12,969 nt of DNA from CAISTG01 sp964455185 (GCA_964455185.1 CAYVUR010000021.1:1-12969); one strand, 5' to 3'; positions 1 to 7,265 are shown, numbered from the stretch's first letter. Notes: generated from the letters alone by a model not told the origin. Numbers and translations are program-made.

Positions 1-4
1 TTAT

Positions 5-40
5 GCTCTCTTAGAAATTTATCTAAGAGAGCTTTTTGTT
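5..40 (+). terminator. Rho-independent terminator of an upstream gene outside the window
   Basis: A perfect 10-bp stem (5-14 with 23-32) closes an 8-nt loop and is followed directly by TTTTTGTT. The T-run lies on the + strand side only, so it should end a rightward transcript that enters from the left of the window, isolating it from miaA. Confidence 0.85.
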
Positions 41-76
41 CTTGTTTTTAAAAGTTAATTATTATAAGCTTTATTT

Positions 77-1063
77 ATGAGCTTGGATAATAAAAAATTA
101 GTTGTTATATTAGGGCCAACTGCTACCGGTAAAACTAAATTAGCCGTAGCTTTAGCGCGTCATTTTAATGGAGAAATTATTTCAGCTGATAGCCGTCAAG
201 TATTTAGAGGTATGGATATTGGGACAGGGAAGGATCTAGCTGATTATTATTTTGAAACAATAGAACAAAAAAAAGTAAATGAAAACATTTTTTCTAAAAA
301 AAATGTTAAAAATTTTAAAACAATTCAACATGTACCATACCATTTAATTGATATTATTAGTCCTAAAACAAAATTTAATGTTTTTAAATATCAAAGATTA
401 GCTTACAAAGCTATAGAAAAAGTAATAGCCAAGGGTCATTTACCAATTTTAGTTGGCGGTACGGGCTTGTATATTGATGCGGTAATTAAAGGTTATAATT
501 TTTGCGGGGAAAAAGTATCTACTAATAAAATTTTTAATATTAGAAAAAAATTAAATAAATTAAGTTTGCCACAATTACTTAATCAGCTTAAACAAATTGA
601 TTTTAAAACTTATCAAAAAATAGATCACGCTAATCGACGTCGAGTGCAGAGAGTTTTAGAATTATATTATGTTTCTGGCAAAAAGAAATCAGAAGCTGGT
701 GTTATTGGTAGTGATTATGACGCTTTGGTTTTAGGTATAACTTTTCCTTTACCAGAATTATATCGCCGCATCGATGAACGTCTTGATTCTCGATTGAAAG
801 AGGGTATGATACAGGAAATTAAGAAATTACGTAGTCAAGGAATCACCTGGAAAAGATTAGATGAATTTGGTTTAGAATATCGTTATATATCTTATTTTTT
901 GCGAGGAAAATTAAGTTATCAAGAAGCAATTGAAAAATTAAAACAAGAAATTCATCATTTTGCTAAACGACAAATGACTTGGTTTAAGCGCAATCCTGAT
1001 ATTATTTGGATTAAAAATTTATCACAAGCAGAAAAAGAAATTCAGAAATTTTTAAAAAAATAA
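77..1063 (+). CDS. miaA: tRNA dimethylallyltransferase MiaA
   Basis: The protein (328 aa) transfers a dimethylallyl group from DMAPP to N6 of A37 in tRNAs that read U-starting codons, a cytoplasmic tRNA modification. What is seen: a P-loop G-P-T-A-T-G-K-T at residues 13-20, the D38-S-R-Q-V motif of the family, VGGTGLY at about 126-132, and a C-terminal K-R-Q-M-T-W-F segment near 297-303 matching the family's RRQxTW tail. It is slightly longer than the usual 300-315 aa, with a lysine/asparagine-rich insertion at about 60-85. No Shine-Dalgarno precedes ATG 77. A TATAAG box at 63-68 would put the transcript start almost on the ATG, so the mRNA may be leaderless (weak inference). The gene stands alone between two terminators. 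Many CPR genomes lack an isoprenoid pathway, so the DMAPP source is an open question. Confidence 0.95.
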   Translation: MSLDNKKLVVILGPTATGKTKLAVALARHFNGEIISADSRQVFRGMDIGTGKDLADYYFETIEQKKVNENIFSKKNVKNFKTIQHVPYHLIDIISPKTKFNVFKYQRLAYKAIEKVIAKGHLPILVGGTGLYIDAVIKGYNFCGEKVSTNKIFNIRKKLNKLSLPQLLNQLKQIDFKTYQKIDHANRRRVQRVLELYYVSGKKKSEAGVIGSDYDALVLGITFPLPELYRRIDERLDSRLKEGMIQEIKKLRSQGITWKRLDEFGLEYRYISYFLRGKLSYQEAIEKLKQEIHHFAKRQMTWFKRNPDIIWIKNLSQAEKEIQKFLKK

Positions 1064-1092
1064 AAACTTTGATTATTTTAATCAAAGTTTTT
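1062..1092. terminator. Bidirectional terminator between converging miaA and the gatB operon
   Basis: A 14-bp perfect stem (1062-1075 with 1079-1092) has a TTT loop. The stem begins A5 and ends T5, so it supplies a U-tract in both directions. It overlaps the miaA stop codon and lies about 20 nt past the stop of the converging minus-strand gene. Confidence 0.85.
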
Positions 1093-1111
1093 GAGTTTTA
1101 AATTTTATTTA

Positions 1112-1639
1112 TTATCCTAAATGTTTTAATGTTTCTCTAGTTTTTACTTTGCCCATTAAAATAATTTTACTAGCCATTTCAGCTAAAGCTTTTCTTTCTT
1201 CTTTTGGTATGCCAGCTATTGTAAATAATTCTTCTTGGTCTTTTTTATTAATAATTATTTCAGCAGCTAAAGTTAAATTAGTTCGATTAAGGTCGTCTTG
1301 ATTATTAGCTATTTCTCCTAAAATAAAAGGATCAGTAATACCATTTTCTTTTGCTGTTATAAAAAAATTATATAATAAATTAACTTTATCAATCTTTTTT
1401 TTCAATTCTTCTTGTTCTTGTTTTTTATAATCATTAAAATCAATAACTCCTTTAATCTTTTTTGCTATCTCGCTTTCTTTAAAATTTTTTTCTCTAAAAG
1501 CAGCAGCAGAACTAGTTATTTTTCTTTCTGTTTTTTTTTGATGTTGTTCTGGCATAACCTCATTAGAAATTTGATTTTGTTTTCCACTAACCTCTTTGTT
1601 AGGATTTTTTGTTAATTTAAAAATTTCAAAGACATTCAT
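1112..1639 (-). CDS. Hypothetical protein, last gene of the gatB cluster
   Basis: I do not recognise this 175-aa protein. The N-terminal half (about 1-75) is rich in Lys, Gln, Asn and Glu and looks disordered or helical. About 70-110 is strongly charged and could form a coiled coil. The C-terminal part (about 95-175) looks like a compact helical domain with regular hydrophobic spacing and the segment AGIPKEERKALAEMASKIIL. There is no signal peptide, membrane segment or cysteine, so it should be cytoplasmic. It starts 11 nt after the stop of the 189-aa gene and has no Shine-Dalgarno, only an A-rich leader, which suggests coupled expression with gatB. It has the same AT-rich composition as its neighbours. 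A role in translation is guilt by association only. Confidence 0.7.
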   Translation of the reverse strand: MNVFEIFKLTKNPNKEVSGKQNQISNEVMPEQHQKKTERKITSSAAAFREKNFKESEIAKKIKGVIDFNDYKKQEQEELKKKIDKVNLLYNFFITAKENGITDPFILGEIANNQDDLNRTNLTLAAEIIINKKDQEELFTIAGIPKEERKALAEMASKIILMGKVKTRETLKHLG

Positions 1640-1650
1640 ATTTTTTTTAA

Positions 1651-2220
1651 TTAAAAATTAGGTTTAAAGGTTATTCCTCTACCTTTATTATTTAATAAAC
1701 TAGAAGTATTACTTTTTGATAATAAGGATGATGTAGCTTTTAATTGAGAATCACTTGAGAATGAGCGTATTGGACTACGACGTTGATTTTCATTATTTTT
1801 AATAACGTTAGGACTTTGGCCTTGAGGATTTAAAGAAGTAGTACTATAAGAAGTTAAATCTTCTTGGGAGGCTTCAATAATATGTTCTCGTCTAATTCTA
1901 GCTATACTTTGTGCTTTAACTCTTTCTTTTGTTAAGAATTGTTGAACTAAATAACTAGGTGTTTTTTGAAATCCAAAAACTCCTGCTTTATTCATTAATG
2001 TGGCTACTTCTTTCATTTTATTAACTGGGATTTTAGCATCACTAGTAATTATTTGTGATATTTTTTTTTCATCATAACCAGCTTTAGCTAAAACATCTTT
2101 AGCTTTGCTTAAAACTGAATATCCCGGTTTGCCACCGCCAGTACCGATTTTATAAAGTTGAGAAAATTTAATTTCTTTGGAGGTAAATTTTTGGGCTTGG
2201 CTAGAGGAAAAAAGTGGCAT
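1651..2220 (-). CDS. Hypothetical protein immediately downstream of gatB
   Basis: This 189-aa protein is not recognised. Residues about 15-110 look structured: a glycine-rich turn (IGTGGGKPGYSVLSKAK, about 26-42), then short helices rich in Lys and Ala with the segments AGYDEKKISQII and VATLMNKAGVFGF. The last 70-80 residues are rich in Ser, Asn, Gln and Arg with little hydrophobic content, so they are probably disordered. No signal peptide, membrane helix or zinc motif is visible. The start lies only 5 nt from the gatB stop, so gatB and this gene are almost certainly co-transcribed. An alpha-helical nucleic-acid-binding role would fit the Lys/Arg content but is speculation. Confidence 0.7.
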   Translation of the reverse strand: MPLFSSSQAQKFTSKEIKFSQLYKIGTGGGKPGYSVLSKAKDVLAKAGYDEKKISQIITSDAKIPVNKMKEVATLMNKAGVFGFQKTPSYLVQQFLTKERVKAQSIARIRREHIIEASQEDLTSYSTTSLNPQGQSPNVIKNNENQRRSPIRSFSSDSQLKATSSLLSKSNTSSLLNNKGRGITFKPNF

Positions 2221-2225
2221 AAATT

Positions 2226-3752
2226 TTAATTCAATTTTTTATTAAGTAATTCATTAATAGAAGCTGGATTAGCTTTACCTTTAGTTTCTTTCATAACTTG
2301 ACCAACTAAAAATTTAAAAGAAGCTTCTTTACCATTTTTAAAATCTTCAACAGCTTTAGGATTAGCAACAATTACTGCGTCAACTATTTTTTCTATTGTT
2401 TCATTATCATTAATTTGTGCTAAATTTTTTTCTTCCATAATTTCAATTGGCGCTTTACCAGTAACAAACATTGTTTCTAAAATTTGTTGAGCGGCTAAAT
2501 TGTTTACTTTATTGGTATAAATCAAAGATAAAAATTCAGCAAAGTTTTCTGGAGTAATTTTGCAGTTTTTAATTTTTTGTCCCGATTCATTAAGATGTTT
2601 AAAAAGATGAGTAATTAACCAATTACCGACTAATTTAGAAAGTTTTTTAATGTTATTAGAAATAATTTCTTCTTCACTTCCTTCAACTTCTGGTAAAGAA
2701 ACTAACCAACCAACTAATTCTGAAATAACAGCTTCAGTATAATCAGCTAAATATTTATCTTCAACAATAAGTGAGACGATTTCTGGATCAAATTGATATT
2801 GCGAAACAAAACGTTTAAATTTAGCTTGAGGTAATTCTGGAAGTGTAGCGCGTAAATTATTAATAATTTTTTCCTCAATAATTAGTGGAGGTAAATCTGG
2901 TTCAGGGAAATAGCGATAATCAGCGGCAGTTTCTTTGACGCGTTGACTAAAAGTAGATTGACTGGCTTCATCCCAACCCCTAGTTTCTTGTATTAATTTT
3001 TCTCCGCTTTCTAAGGCTTTAGTTTGGCGCTTAATTTCGTACTCAATGGCACGCTCTAAAGCACGAAAAGAATTGATATTTTTTAATTCCGTTTTTGGAT
3101 TTAATTGATAATCAAACAGAGGTTTGACTTCATTATTTTCAATAATAAATTTACCCTCTTCTTGTAAAGAAACATTAGCCTCACAACGCATTTGACCTTT
3201 TTCCATATCGGCATCAGAAATTTCTAAATAGCGCAATATACGTTGATATTCTTGACAAAATTCACGAGCTTCTTTAGCACTATCAATACATGGTCCAGTA
3301 ACTAATTCAATTAATGGCGTACCAGCGCGAGATAAATCAACTAAAGCATTATCAGATGTATGTTTTAGATTGCCAGTATCTTCTTCTAAATGAATACGGA
3401 TAATATTGATATCTTTATTGCCAATAGTTAATTTGCCGTTAAAGGTTAATGGTTGGTCGTATTGAGAAATTTGATAACCCTTAGGTAAATCGGGATAAAA
3501 ATAATTTTTACGATCAAATTTAGTAATTTTAGCGATTTCACAATTTAGAGCTAAACCAATTAAAATTGTCCATTCAATTGCTTGAGAATTGGCTACTGGT
3601 AACATACCAGGGTGCCCCATACAAATCGGACAGATATTTTTATTGGGTTGATCTTTAAGCTCATAACCGTTCTCACAAGAACAAAACATTTTACTTTTGG
3701 TCTTTAATTCGACATGAATTTCCATACCAATAACAGGAATATATTTAGGCAT
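2226..3752 (-). CDS. gatB: Asp/Glu-tRNA(Asn/Gln) amidotransferase subunit B
   Basis: GatB (508 aa) is the tRNA-binding and phosphorylating subunit of GatCAB, which converts Glu-tRNA(Gln) and/or Asp-tRNA(Asn) to the amidated forms. It carries the family start V-I-G-M-E-I-H-V-E-L (7-16) and a zinc-knuckle pattern C24-x-C26 ... C41-x-x-C44. Further family segments are DRKNYFYPDLPKGYQISQYD, HLEEDTGN with DLSRAGTPLIE, and RVKETAADYRYFPEPDLPP. The C-terminus is the YqeY-like helical domain (about 320-508) ending in an FLVGQVMKETKGKANP segment. Length is a little over the usual 475-480. gatA and gatC are not in the window. It heads a three-gene minus-strand cluster. The 78-nt AT-rich gap upstream, after the thyX terminator, must hold its promoter, but I see no convincing consensus box. 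Confidence 0.97.
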   Translation of the reverse strand: MPKYIPVIGMEIHVELKTKSKMFCSCENGYELKDQPNKNICPICMGHPGMLPVANSQAIEWTILIGLALNCEIAKITKFDRKNYFYPDLPKGYQISQYDQPLTFNGKLTIGNKDINIIRIHLEEDTGNLKHTSDNALVDLSRAGTPLIELVTGPCIDSAKEAREFCQEYQRILRYLEISDADMEKGQMRCEANVSLQEEGKFIIENNEVKPLFDYQLNPKTELKNINSFRALERAIEYEIKRQTKALESGEKLIQETRGWDEASQSTFSQRVKETAADYRYFPEPDLPPLIIEEKIINNLRATLPELPQAKFKRFVSQYQFDPEIVSLIVEDKYLADYTEAVISELVGWLVSLPEVEGSEEEIISNNIKKLSKLVGNWLITHLFKHLNESGQKIKNCKITPENFAEFLSLIYTNKVNNLAAQQILETMFVTGKAPIEIMEEKNLAQINDNETIEKIVDAVIVANPKAVEDFKNGKEASFKFLVGQVMKETKGKANPASINELLNKKLN

Positions 3753-3822
3753 AATTATTTTTGAATATTTTTGAGATATATATATTTATTTTAAGCTTTT
3801 TTAGTTAAAAATCAAGTAGGTA

Positions 3823-3856
3823 ATTAAAAAATACCCCTAGATTTATCTAGGGGTAT
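3823..3856 (-). terminator. Terminator of the tmk-thyX unit
   Basis: A perfect 10-bp stem (3831-3840 with 3847-3856) includes a CCCC/GGGG core and a 6-nt loop. In the minus direction it is followed by TTTTTAATTA. It lies about 30 nt past the thyX stop and separates that unit from gatB. Confidence 0.88.
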
Positions 3857-3887
3857 AATTAGGAGTATAAAAATGTACAAAAAATTT

Positions 3888-5309
3888 TTAAATAAGGCGT
3901 TTAGAGAAAAACATTTCTGGACTAGAACACAAACTAAGATCGCGGCCACAATAATTAACACCTTCAATACAATGGCCAGTTTTAAAACAATAGGGTTCAA
4001 ATAAATTTAGAAATTGAGGGTAGGATTCTTTCAATAAATTACGTAGGCATAACCCTAAGTGAAAAATTTCTTCTTGGGAGCGCCAGCACAATCTTTCTGC
4101 CTGTTCATGGGATATTGCATTAAGTGACCCTATTTTGTTGTATCTAACCATAGCACCATAAGGAGCCACGATCATCCATAGAGTCTTTAAATTGTTAGAA
4201 AAATAGGAATATTTTTCTAACCACCCATGAAAAAGATTTTTGATTGATTCAGGCTTTAATTCTCCCATCTTTATTAATTTAGATACTAAAGGCGGCAAAT
4301 AAAATTTACCAGTAAAATATGGCTCGCTTCTTATTATGGTTCTATGTCTTTGGTCCTGTCCCATAGCACAAAGAGACATTGTTACTCCACGTTCTACAAT
4401 TATCGTACTATGATTATCCATCATTTCTGGTATAAAATTTAGCATATTAACGGGATACATTAAGCTATAATTTGGAATTGAGAAACCATTAACACAACTT
4501 ACTTCAACAGATTTAATATCCGGCGACTTTTCACTCCAATCATTTTGGTAGGAATTAGGGTTATTAATAAAATAATCACAAAACCAATCAACTGTACGTC
4601 TCTTTTCAGAACAAAACATAAATTTTAATTCTGGAAAGATATTTTGGATTTGTTGGCGCATTTCTTCTGTAACATAGCGCAGCACAGGAGTAAAAGCAGC
4701 ATGCCACATAGCTACCAATGCTGAAAGATTTATGGTGTATTGTAATCCAGTAGGTAAAATAACTGGAAGAAATACACGCAACTGTTCTTGGGCTATTTTG
4801 GTAACCTTAGCTTCCACGAATCTTCTATTATATGGACGATCTCTGAGAAGCGCTTTTTCTGCTAAATCCATTGCCTTTGCTATGTTTTCTTTATACAATT
4901 TTTTTCCTAATTCAAACTGACCCAATACAATGCGGAGTTGTTCATCAGTAATTTCTGGCCAAAAATAAGTAGCATATTCAGAAATTACTTTTTCCATTTC
5001 ACCATCATTGTATTTGTACGAACAAAACCTACCGCTTCTTTGACTGGAGTTATAATGAGGATTAACTAGGTGTAATCCTAAAGTGACATCACCCACAGCA
5101 ATACCATCAATAGCAAAAGTAAAATAGCTATGTTGAAGGGTTGTGTGATGGCCAGTATTAAACAGTTTATTTTTAACAAATTTCGCAGTTTTTTCGTTAT
5201 TTTCAATCTCCTCTTCTGGTAATGTTGGTTGGTAACAGGTTTCTGCTGCTTGACGGGCAGCTACTAATGGTGGAATTTCTGGTTTCGCAATTAGTTTCAC
5301 AGAAATCAT
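3888..5309 (-). CDS. thyX: Tandem-domain ThyX-like FAD-dependent thymidylate synthase
   Basis: The protein (473 aa) is about twice the usual ThyX length (210-260 aa) and appears to hold two Thy1 domains. ThyX makes dTMP from dUMP with methylene-THF, FAD and NADPH. First half (about 1-235): G53-H-H-T-T-L-Q-H60 and FTFAIDGI match the ThyX core, but the expected R-H-R-x7-S-x-R signature has decayed to a stretch ending N87-S-S-Q-R91-S-G-R94. The segment A173-Q-E-Q-L-R and the helix ending E216-M-R218 resemble the substrate-binding C-terminal part. Second half (about 265-473): D319-Q-R321-H322-R323-T-I-I-R-S328 keeps the RHR core. The C-terminus adds Cys 441, 447, 454 and 461. A strong Shine-Dalgarno (GGAGG, 5317-5321) fixes the start. 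It lies 25 nt after tmk. Exact catalytic competence is inferred, not shown. Confidence 0.85.
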   Translation of the reverse strand: MISVKLIAKPEIPPLVAARQAAETCYQPTLPEEEIENNEKTAKFVKNKLFNTGHHTTLQHSYFTFAIDGIAVGDVTLGLHLVNPHYNSSQRSGRFCSYKYNDGEMEKVISEYATYFWPEITDEQLRIVLGQFELGKKLYKENIAKAMDLAEKALLRDRPYNRRFVEAKVTKIAQEQLRVFLPVILPTGLQYTINLSALVAMWHAAFTPVLRYVTEEMRQQIQNIFPELKFMFCSEKRRTVDWFCDYFINNPNSYQNDWSEKSPDIKSVEVSCVNGFSIPNYSLMYPVNMLNFIPEMMDNHSTIIVERGVTMSLCAMGQDQRHRTIIRSEPYFTGKFYLPPLVSKLIKMGELKPESIKNLFHGWLEKYSYFSNNLKTLWMIVAPYGAMVRYNKIGSLNAISHEQAERLCWRSQEEIFHLGLCLRNLLKESYPQFLNLFEPYCFKTGHCIEGVNYCGRDLSLCSSPEMFFSKRLI

Positions 5310-5316
5310 GTTGTTT

Positions 5317-5321
5317 CCTCC
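5317..5321 (-). promoter_or_regulatory. Strong Shine-Dalgarno of thyX
   Basis: On the minus strand AAAAGGAGG ends 7 nt before the ATG at 5309. Nearly every other gene here has no such site. The surrounding leader closely resembles that of tmk, with CAACCAAAA before the GGAG core and AACAA just before the ATG. Confidence 0.85.
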
Positions 5322-5334
5322 TTTTGGTTGGTTT

Positions 5335-6048
5335 TTAAATTAATCTTTGAAGATATTTTTTAATATCCTCAAAGATTTCTTCAGGCCGACGTTCACCATC
5401 GATAACAATAAAACGTTCCGGTTCTTCTTGAGCGATTAAAAGATACTCTTGTCTAACCCTTGTAAAGAATTCATCATGTTCCTTTTCAAAAGTTGCGACC
5501 TTACCAGACGAACATAAATTTATTCTTTGCCGTGAAGTTTCTATGCTAACATCAATAAAAAAAGTGGCTTTTGGCTTGATGTTTAGCATGGCTATTTGAT
5601 TGGCTAAATTTATAAATTTTCGCATAGCAGGATCGCCCTTAAAGCGTCCTCCGCCTTGGTAAGCTCTAGTAGAATCATGTAAGCGGTCAACAAAAACATA
5701 TTTACCAGAATCTAAAGCCGGTTTAACAATTTCTTTAAAAAACTGAGCTCGAGAGGCCAGAAATAAAAACATTTCACACTCAGAAGAAATATTTTTATTT
5801 CTTTTGTTAGCCATTAATTCTGATTCTTTAATTAACTCTTCGTTTGATTTTATAATTTTTTCTATCTCTGGAATTACTAGCCAAGGATATTTGACAATAC
5901 TTCTAATTGCTTCACCTAAAATTGTTCCTCCGGGTTCGCGAGTTACTAATACTGGCAGGTTAATTGTTTTTAAATAACTTTCTATGAGACGAATTTGAGT
6001 GCTTTTACCCGAACCATCAATGCCTTCTACACTAAATAGATTAGCCAT
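5335..6048 (-). CDS. tmk: Thymidylate kinase (dTMP kinase)
   Basis: Tmk phosphorylates dTMP to dTDP. The start is taken at 6048, because GGAG at 6057-6060 sits 8 nt upstream and translation from there begins directly with the family sequence; an in-frame ATG at 6081 would add 11 unconserved residues. Visible motifs (237-aa numbering): P-loop G9-I-D-G-S-G-K-S-T17, T36-R-E-P-G-G-T42, the F94-L-F-L-A-S-R-A-Q segment, D121-R-L-H-D-S126 with A-Y-Q-G-G-G, and the lid/C-terminal F-E-K-E ... R-V-R-x-x-Y. Ordinary Tmk is 205-215 aa; the excess is a charged insertion at about 54-88 after the TREPGGT loop. It is the first gene of a promoter-tmk-thyX-terminator unit, so the product of ThyX is handed to its neighbour. 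Confidence 0.95.
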   Translation of the reverse strand: MANLFSVEGIDGSGKSTQIRLIESYLKTINLPVLVTREPGGTILGEAIRSIVKYPWLVIPEIEKIIKSNEELIKESELMANKRNKNISSECEMFLFLASRAQFFKEIVKPALDSGKYVFVDRLHDSTRAYQGGGRFKGDPAMRKFINLANQIAMLNIKPKATFFIDVSIETSRQRINLCSSGKVATFEKEHDEFFTRVRQEYLLIAQEEPERFIVIDGERRPEEIFEDIKKYLQRLI

Positions 6049-6056
6049 ATTGTTAT

Positions 6057-6060
6057 CTCC
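6057..6060 (-). promoter_or_regulatory. Shine-Dalgarno that decides the tmk start
   Basis: AAAAAGGAGATAACAAT precedes the ATG at 6048. It falls inside the reading frame of the longer ATG-6081 version, which itself has no ribosome-binding site, so the shorter protein is preferred. Confidence 0.85.
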
Positions 6061-6107
6061 TTTTTGGTTGTTAAAGTTCAAAACTACTTTTCATCAGTAG
6101 CTTAAAA

Positions 6108-6136
6108 ATTTTAACAAAAATTTTTAGATTAGTCAA
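6108..6136 (-). promoter_or_regulatory. Promoter of the tmk-thyX unit
   Basis: On the minus strand, TTGACT (6131-6136), a 17-nt spacer and TAAAAT (6108-6113) preceded by TGT form an extended -10, housekeeping-sigma promoter. The predicted start near 6101 gives a leader of about 50 nt, with a small 5-bp hairpin at 6084-6100. It lies just past the stop of the upstream kinase gene, so tmk-thyX can be transcribed independently. Confidence 0.7.
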
Positions 6137-6151
6137 AATAAAAATATTAAA

Positions 6152-6724
6152 TTAATTTTTATTTTTAATTTTTTTCATCATAACATCAATTTGCTGATAT
6201 AACGATTTTAAGCTCCCATTATTATCTAATTTGTATTTGCATTGAGAGAAAAGTTTTCTAATTTGTCGTTCAGTATAAAGTTTGGCGTCTTTTTGAAATT
6301 GTGTCCAAGTTTTAGTGGTATCATCGATGTATTGACCTTTTCTTTTACGTAAACGTTCAAAACGAATTTTACTATCAGCATCAATATGTACTAAATAGAA
6401 TCTTGGCATTTTTTTAAGCCAAATAATATCTTCTTTTAGTCTAACATTAGGTAAAGTAACAATTGGCGCTTTACTAGCATTGACTTTGATAGCCATGGCG
6501 CGTGAGAGGACATCTTGGCCAAATTGTTTTCTTAAAATTTTGCCTAAATTAGAAAGATTAATACGGTTTTGTTCTAGTCCAATTAAATTCAGTATATCGC
6601 GTAGAGGTTGTGAAAAACTAACTGTTTCTGATTTATATTTCTTTTTTAAATATAAAGCGACTGTATCTTTACCAGCGGCAATTTCTCCTACTAGACCAAG
6701 AATGATTTTTTTAGATTTAGGCAT
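6152..6724 (-). CDS. P-loop nucleotide kinase-like protein (possible dNMP kinase)
   Basis: A 190-aa P-loop protein with Walker A G13-E-I-A-A-G-K-D-T21 close to the N-terminus. This is followed by a V-S-F-S-Q-P-L-R-D-I-L segment and a basic stretch R-F-E-R-L-R-K-R-K-G (about 121-131) that could be a lid. The G-K-D-T form and the FSxPL segment resemble the deoxynucleoside monophosphate kinase/dephospho-CoA kinase-like superfamily. The exact substrate cannot be read from sequence. It is 16 nt downstream of the dCMP deaminase gene and just upstream of the tmk promoter, so a deoxynucleotide substrate is the most economical guess. CoaE (dephospho-CoA kinase) is the main alternative, but the protein lacks CoaE's usual LTGGIASGKS start. 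No Shine-Dalgarno is visible. It is cytoplasmic by sequence. Confidence 0.8.
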   Translation of the reverse strand: MPKSKKIILGLVGEIAAGKDTVALYLKKKYKSETVSFSQPLRDILNLIGLEQNRINLSNLGKILRKQFGQDVLSRAMAIKVNASKAPIVTLPNVRLKEDIIWLKKMPRFYLVHIDADSKIRFERLRKRKGQYIDDTTKTWTQFQKDAKLYTERQIRKLFSQCKYKLDNNGSLKSLYQQIDVMMKKIKNKN

Positions 6725-6740
6725 GTGTTTATTAATTTAT

Positions 6741-7232
6741 TTATTGTTTAGGATATTGCTCCACTTCTGGATTAAGAATAATTAATTCAACACCAGCTTT
6801 AGCAAAAATTTCTTTACTGAGATCGGCTGCATGGTAATCTTTTTCGCAGACGACTTTTTTAATTCCAACATTAATTATCATTTTAGCACAAGCATAGCAA
6901 GGAGTCATTTTGCAATATAAAGTGGCACCATTAAGGGAAATACCGAGTTTAGCGGCTTGGCAAATCGCATTTTGTTCGGCATGAGTAGTGCGGATACAAT
7001 GTTGACTTTGGTGGCCGTCTTCGTGAATTACAGAATGAAATTGATGGCCAACTTCGTCGCAATGAGGTAAACCGACAGGGGAGCCAACATAACCCGTAGT
7101 TAGTATTTGTTTGTCCCGAACAATGATACAACCACTACGGCCTCGATCGCAAGTAGCTCGACTAGCTACTACTTGGCATATTTTCATAAAATATTCATCC
7201 CAAGAAGGACGAACATGATTTTCTTCGTTCAT
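6741..7232 (-). CDS. dCMP deaminase family protein
   Basis: The 163-aa protein is a zinc-dependent cytidine/deoxycytidylate deaminase, predicted to turn dCMP into dUMP, the ThyX substrate. The catalytic motifs are T-H84-A-E86-Q-N-A, with zinc-ligand His and proton-shuttle Glu, and T-P111-C112-x-x-C115. The N-terminal R-P-S-W-D-E-Y-F-M segment and the A-T-C-D-R-G-R-S-G-C-I-I-V strand are typical of the dCMP deaminase/ComEB branch rather than of tRNA adenosine deaminases. Extra His/Cys residues (H57, C58, H78, C79) lie where some dCMP deaminases bind a second zinc. It precedes the P-loop kinase by 16 nt. No Shine-Dalgarno; a likely extended -10 at 7257-7262 leaves a leader of about 18 nt. Confidence 0.92.
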   Translation of the reverse strand: MNEENHVRPSWDEYFMKICQVVASRATCDRGRSGCIIVRDKQILTTGYVGSPVGLPHCDEVGHQFHSVIHEDGHQSQHCIRTTHAEQNAICQAAKLGISLNGATLYCKMTPCYACAKMIINVGIKKVVCEKDYHAADLSKEIFAKAGVELIILNPEVEQYPKQ

Positions 7233-7256
7233 AATTTAATTTTATTATTTAAACAA

Positions 7257-7265
7257 ATTTTAACA
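7257..7265 (-). promoter_or_regulatory. Candidate extended -10 promoter for the dCMP deaminase gene
   Basis: The minus strand reads TGTTAAAAT here, an extended -10 element, about 25 nt ahead of the ATG at 7232. No good -35 hexamer is visible at 17-18 nt, and the region is so AT-rich that chance matches are likely. Confidence 0.35.

Noticed and set aside
3753..3830. TTAACT-18-TATATA as the gatB promoter
   Set aside because: The match is weak and this 78-nt gap is so AT-rich that several equally good pairs can be drawn.
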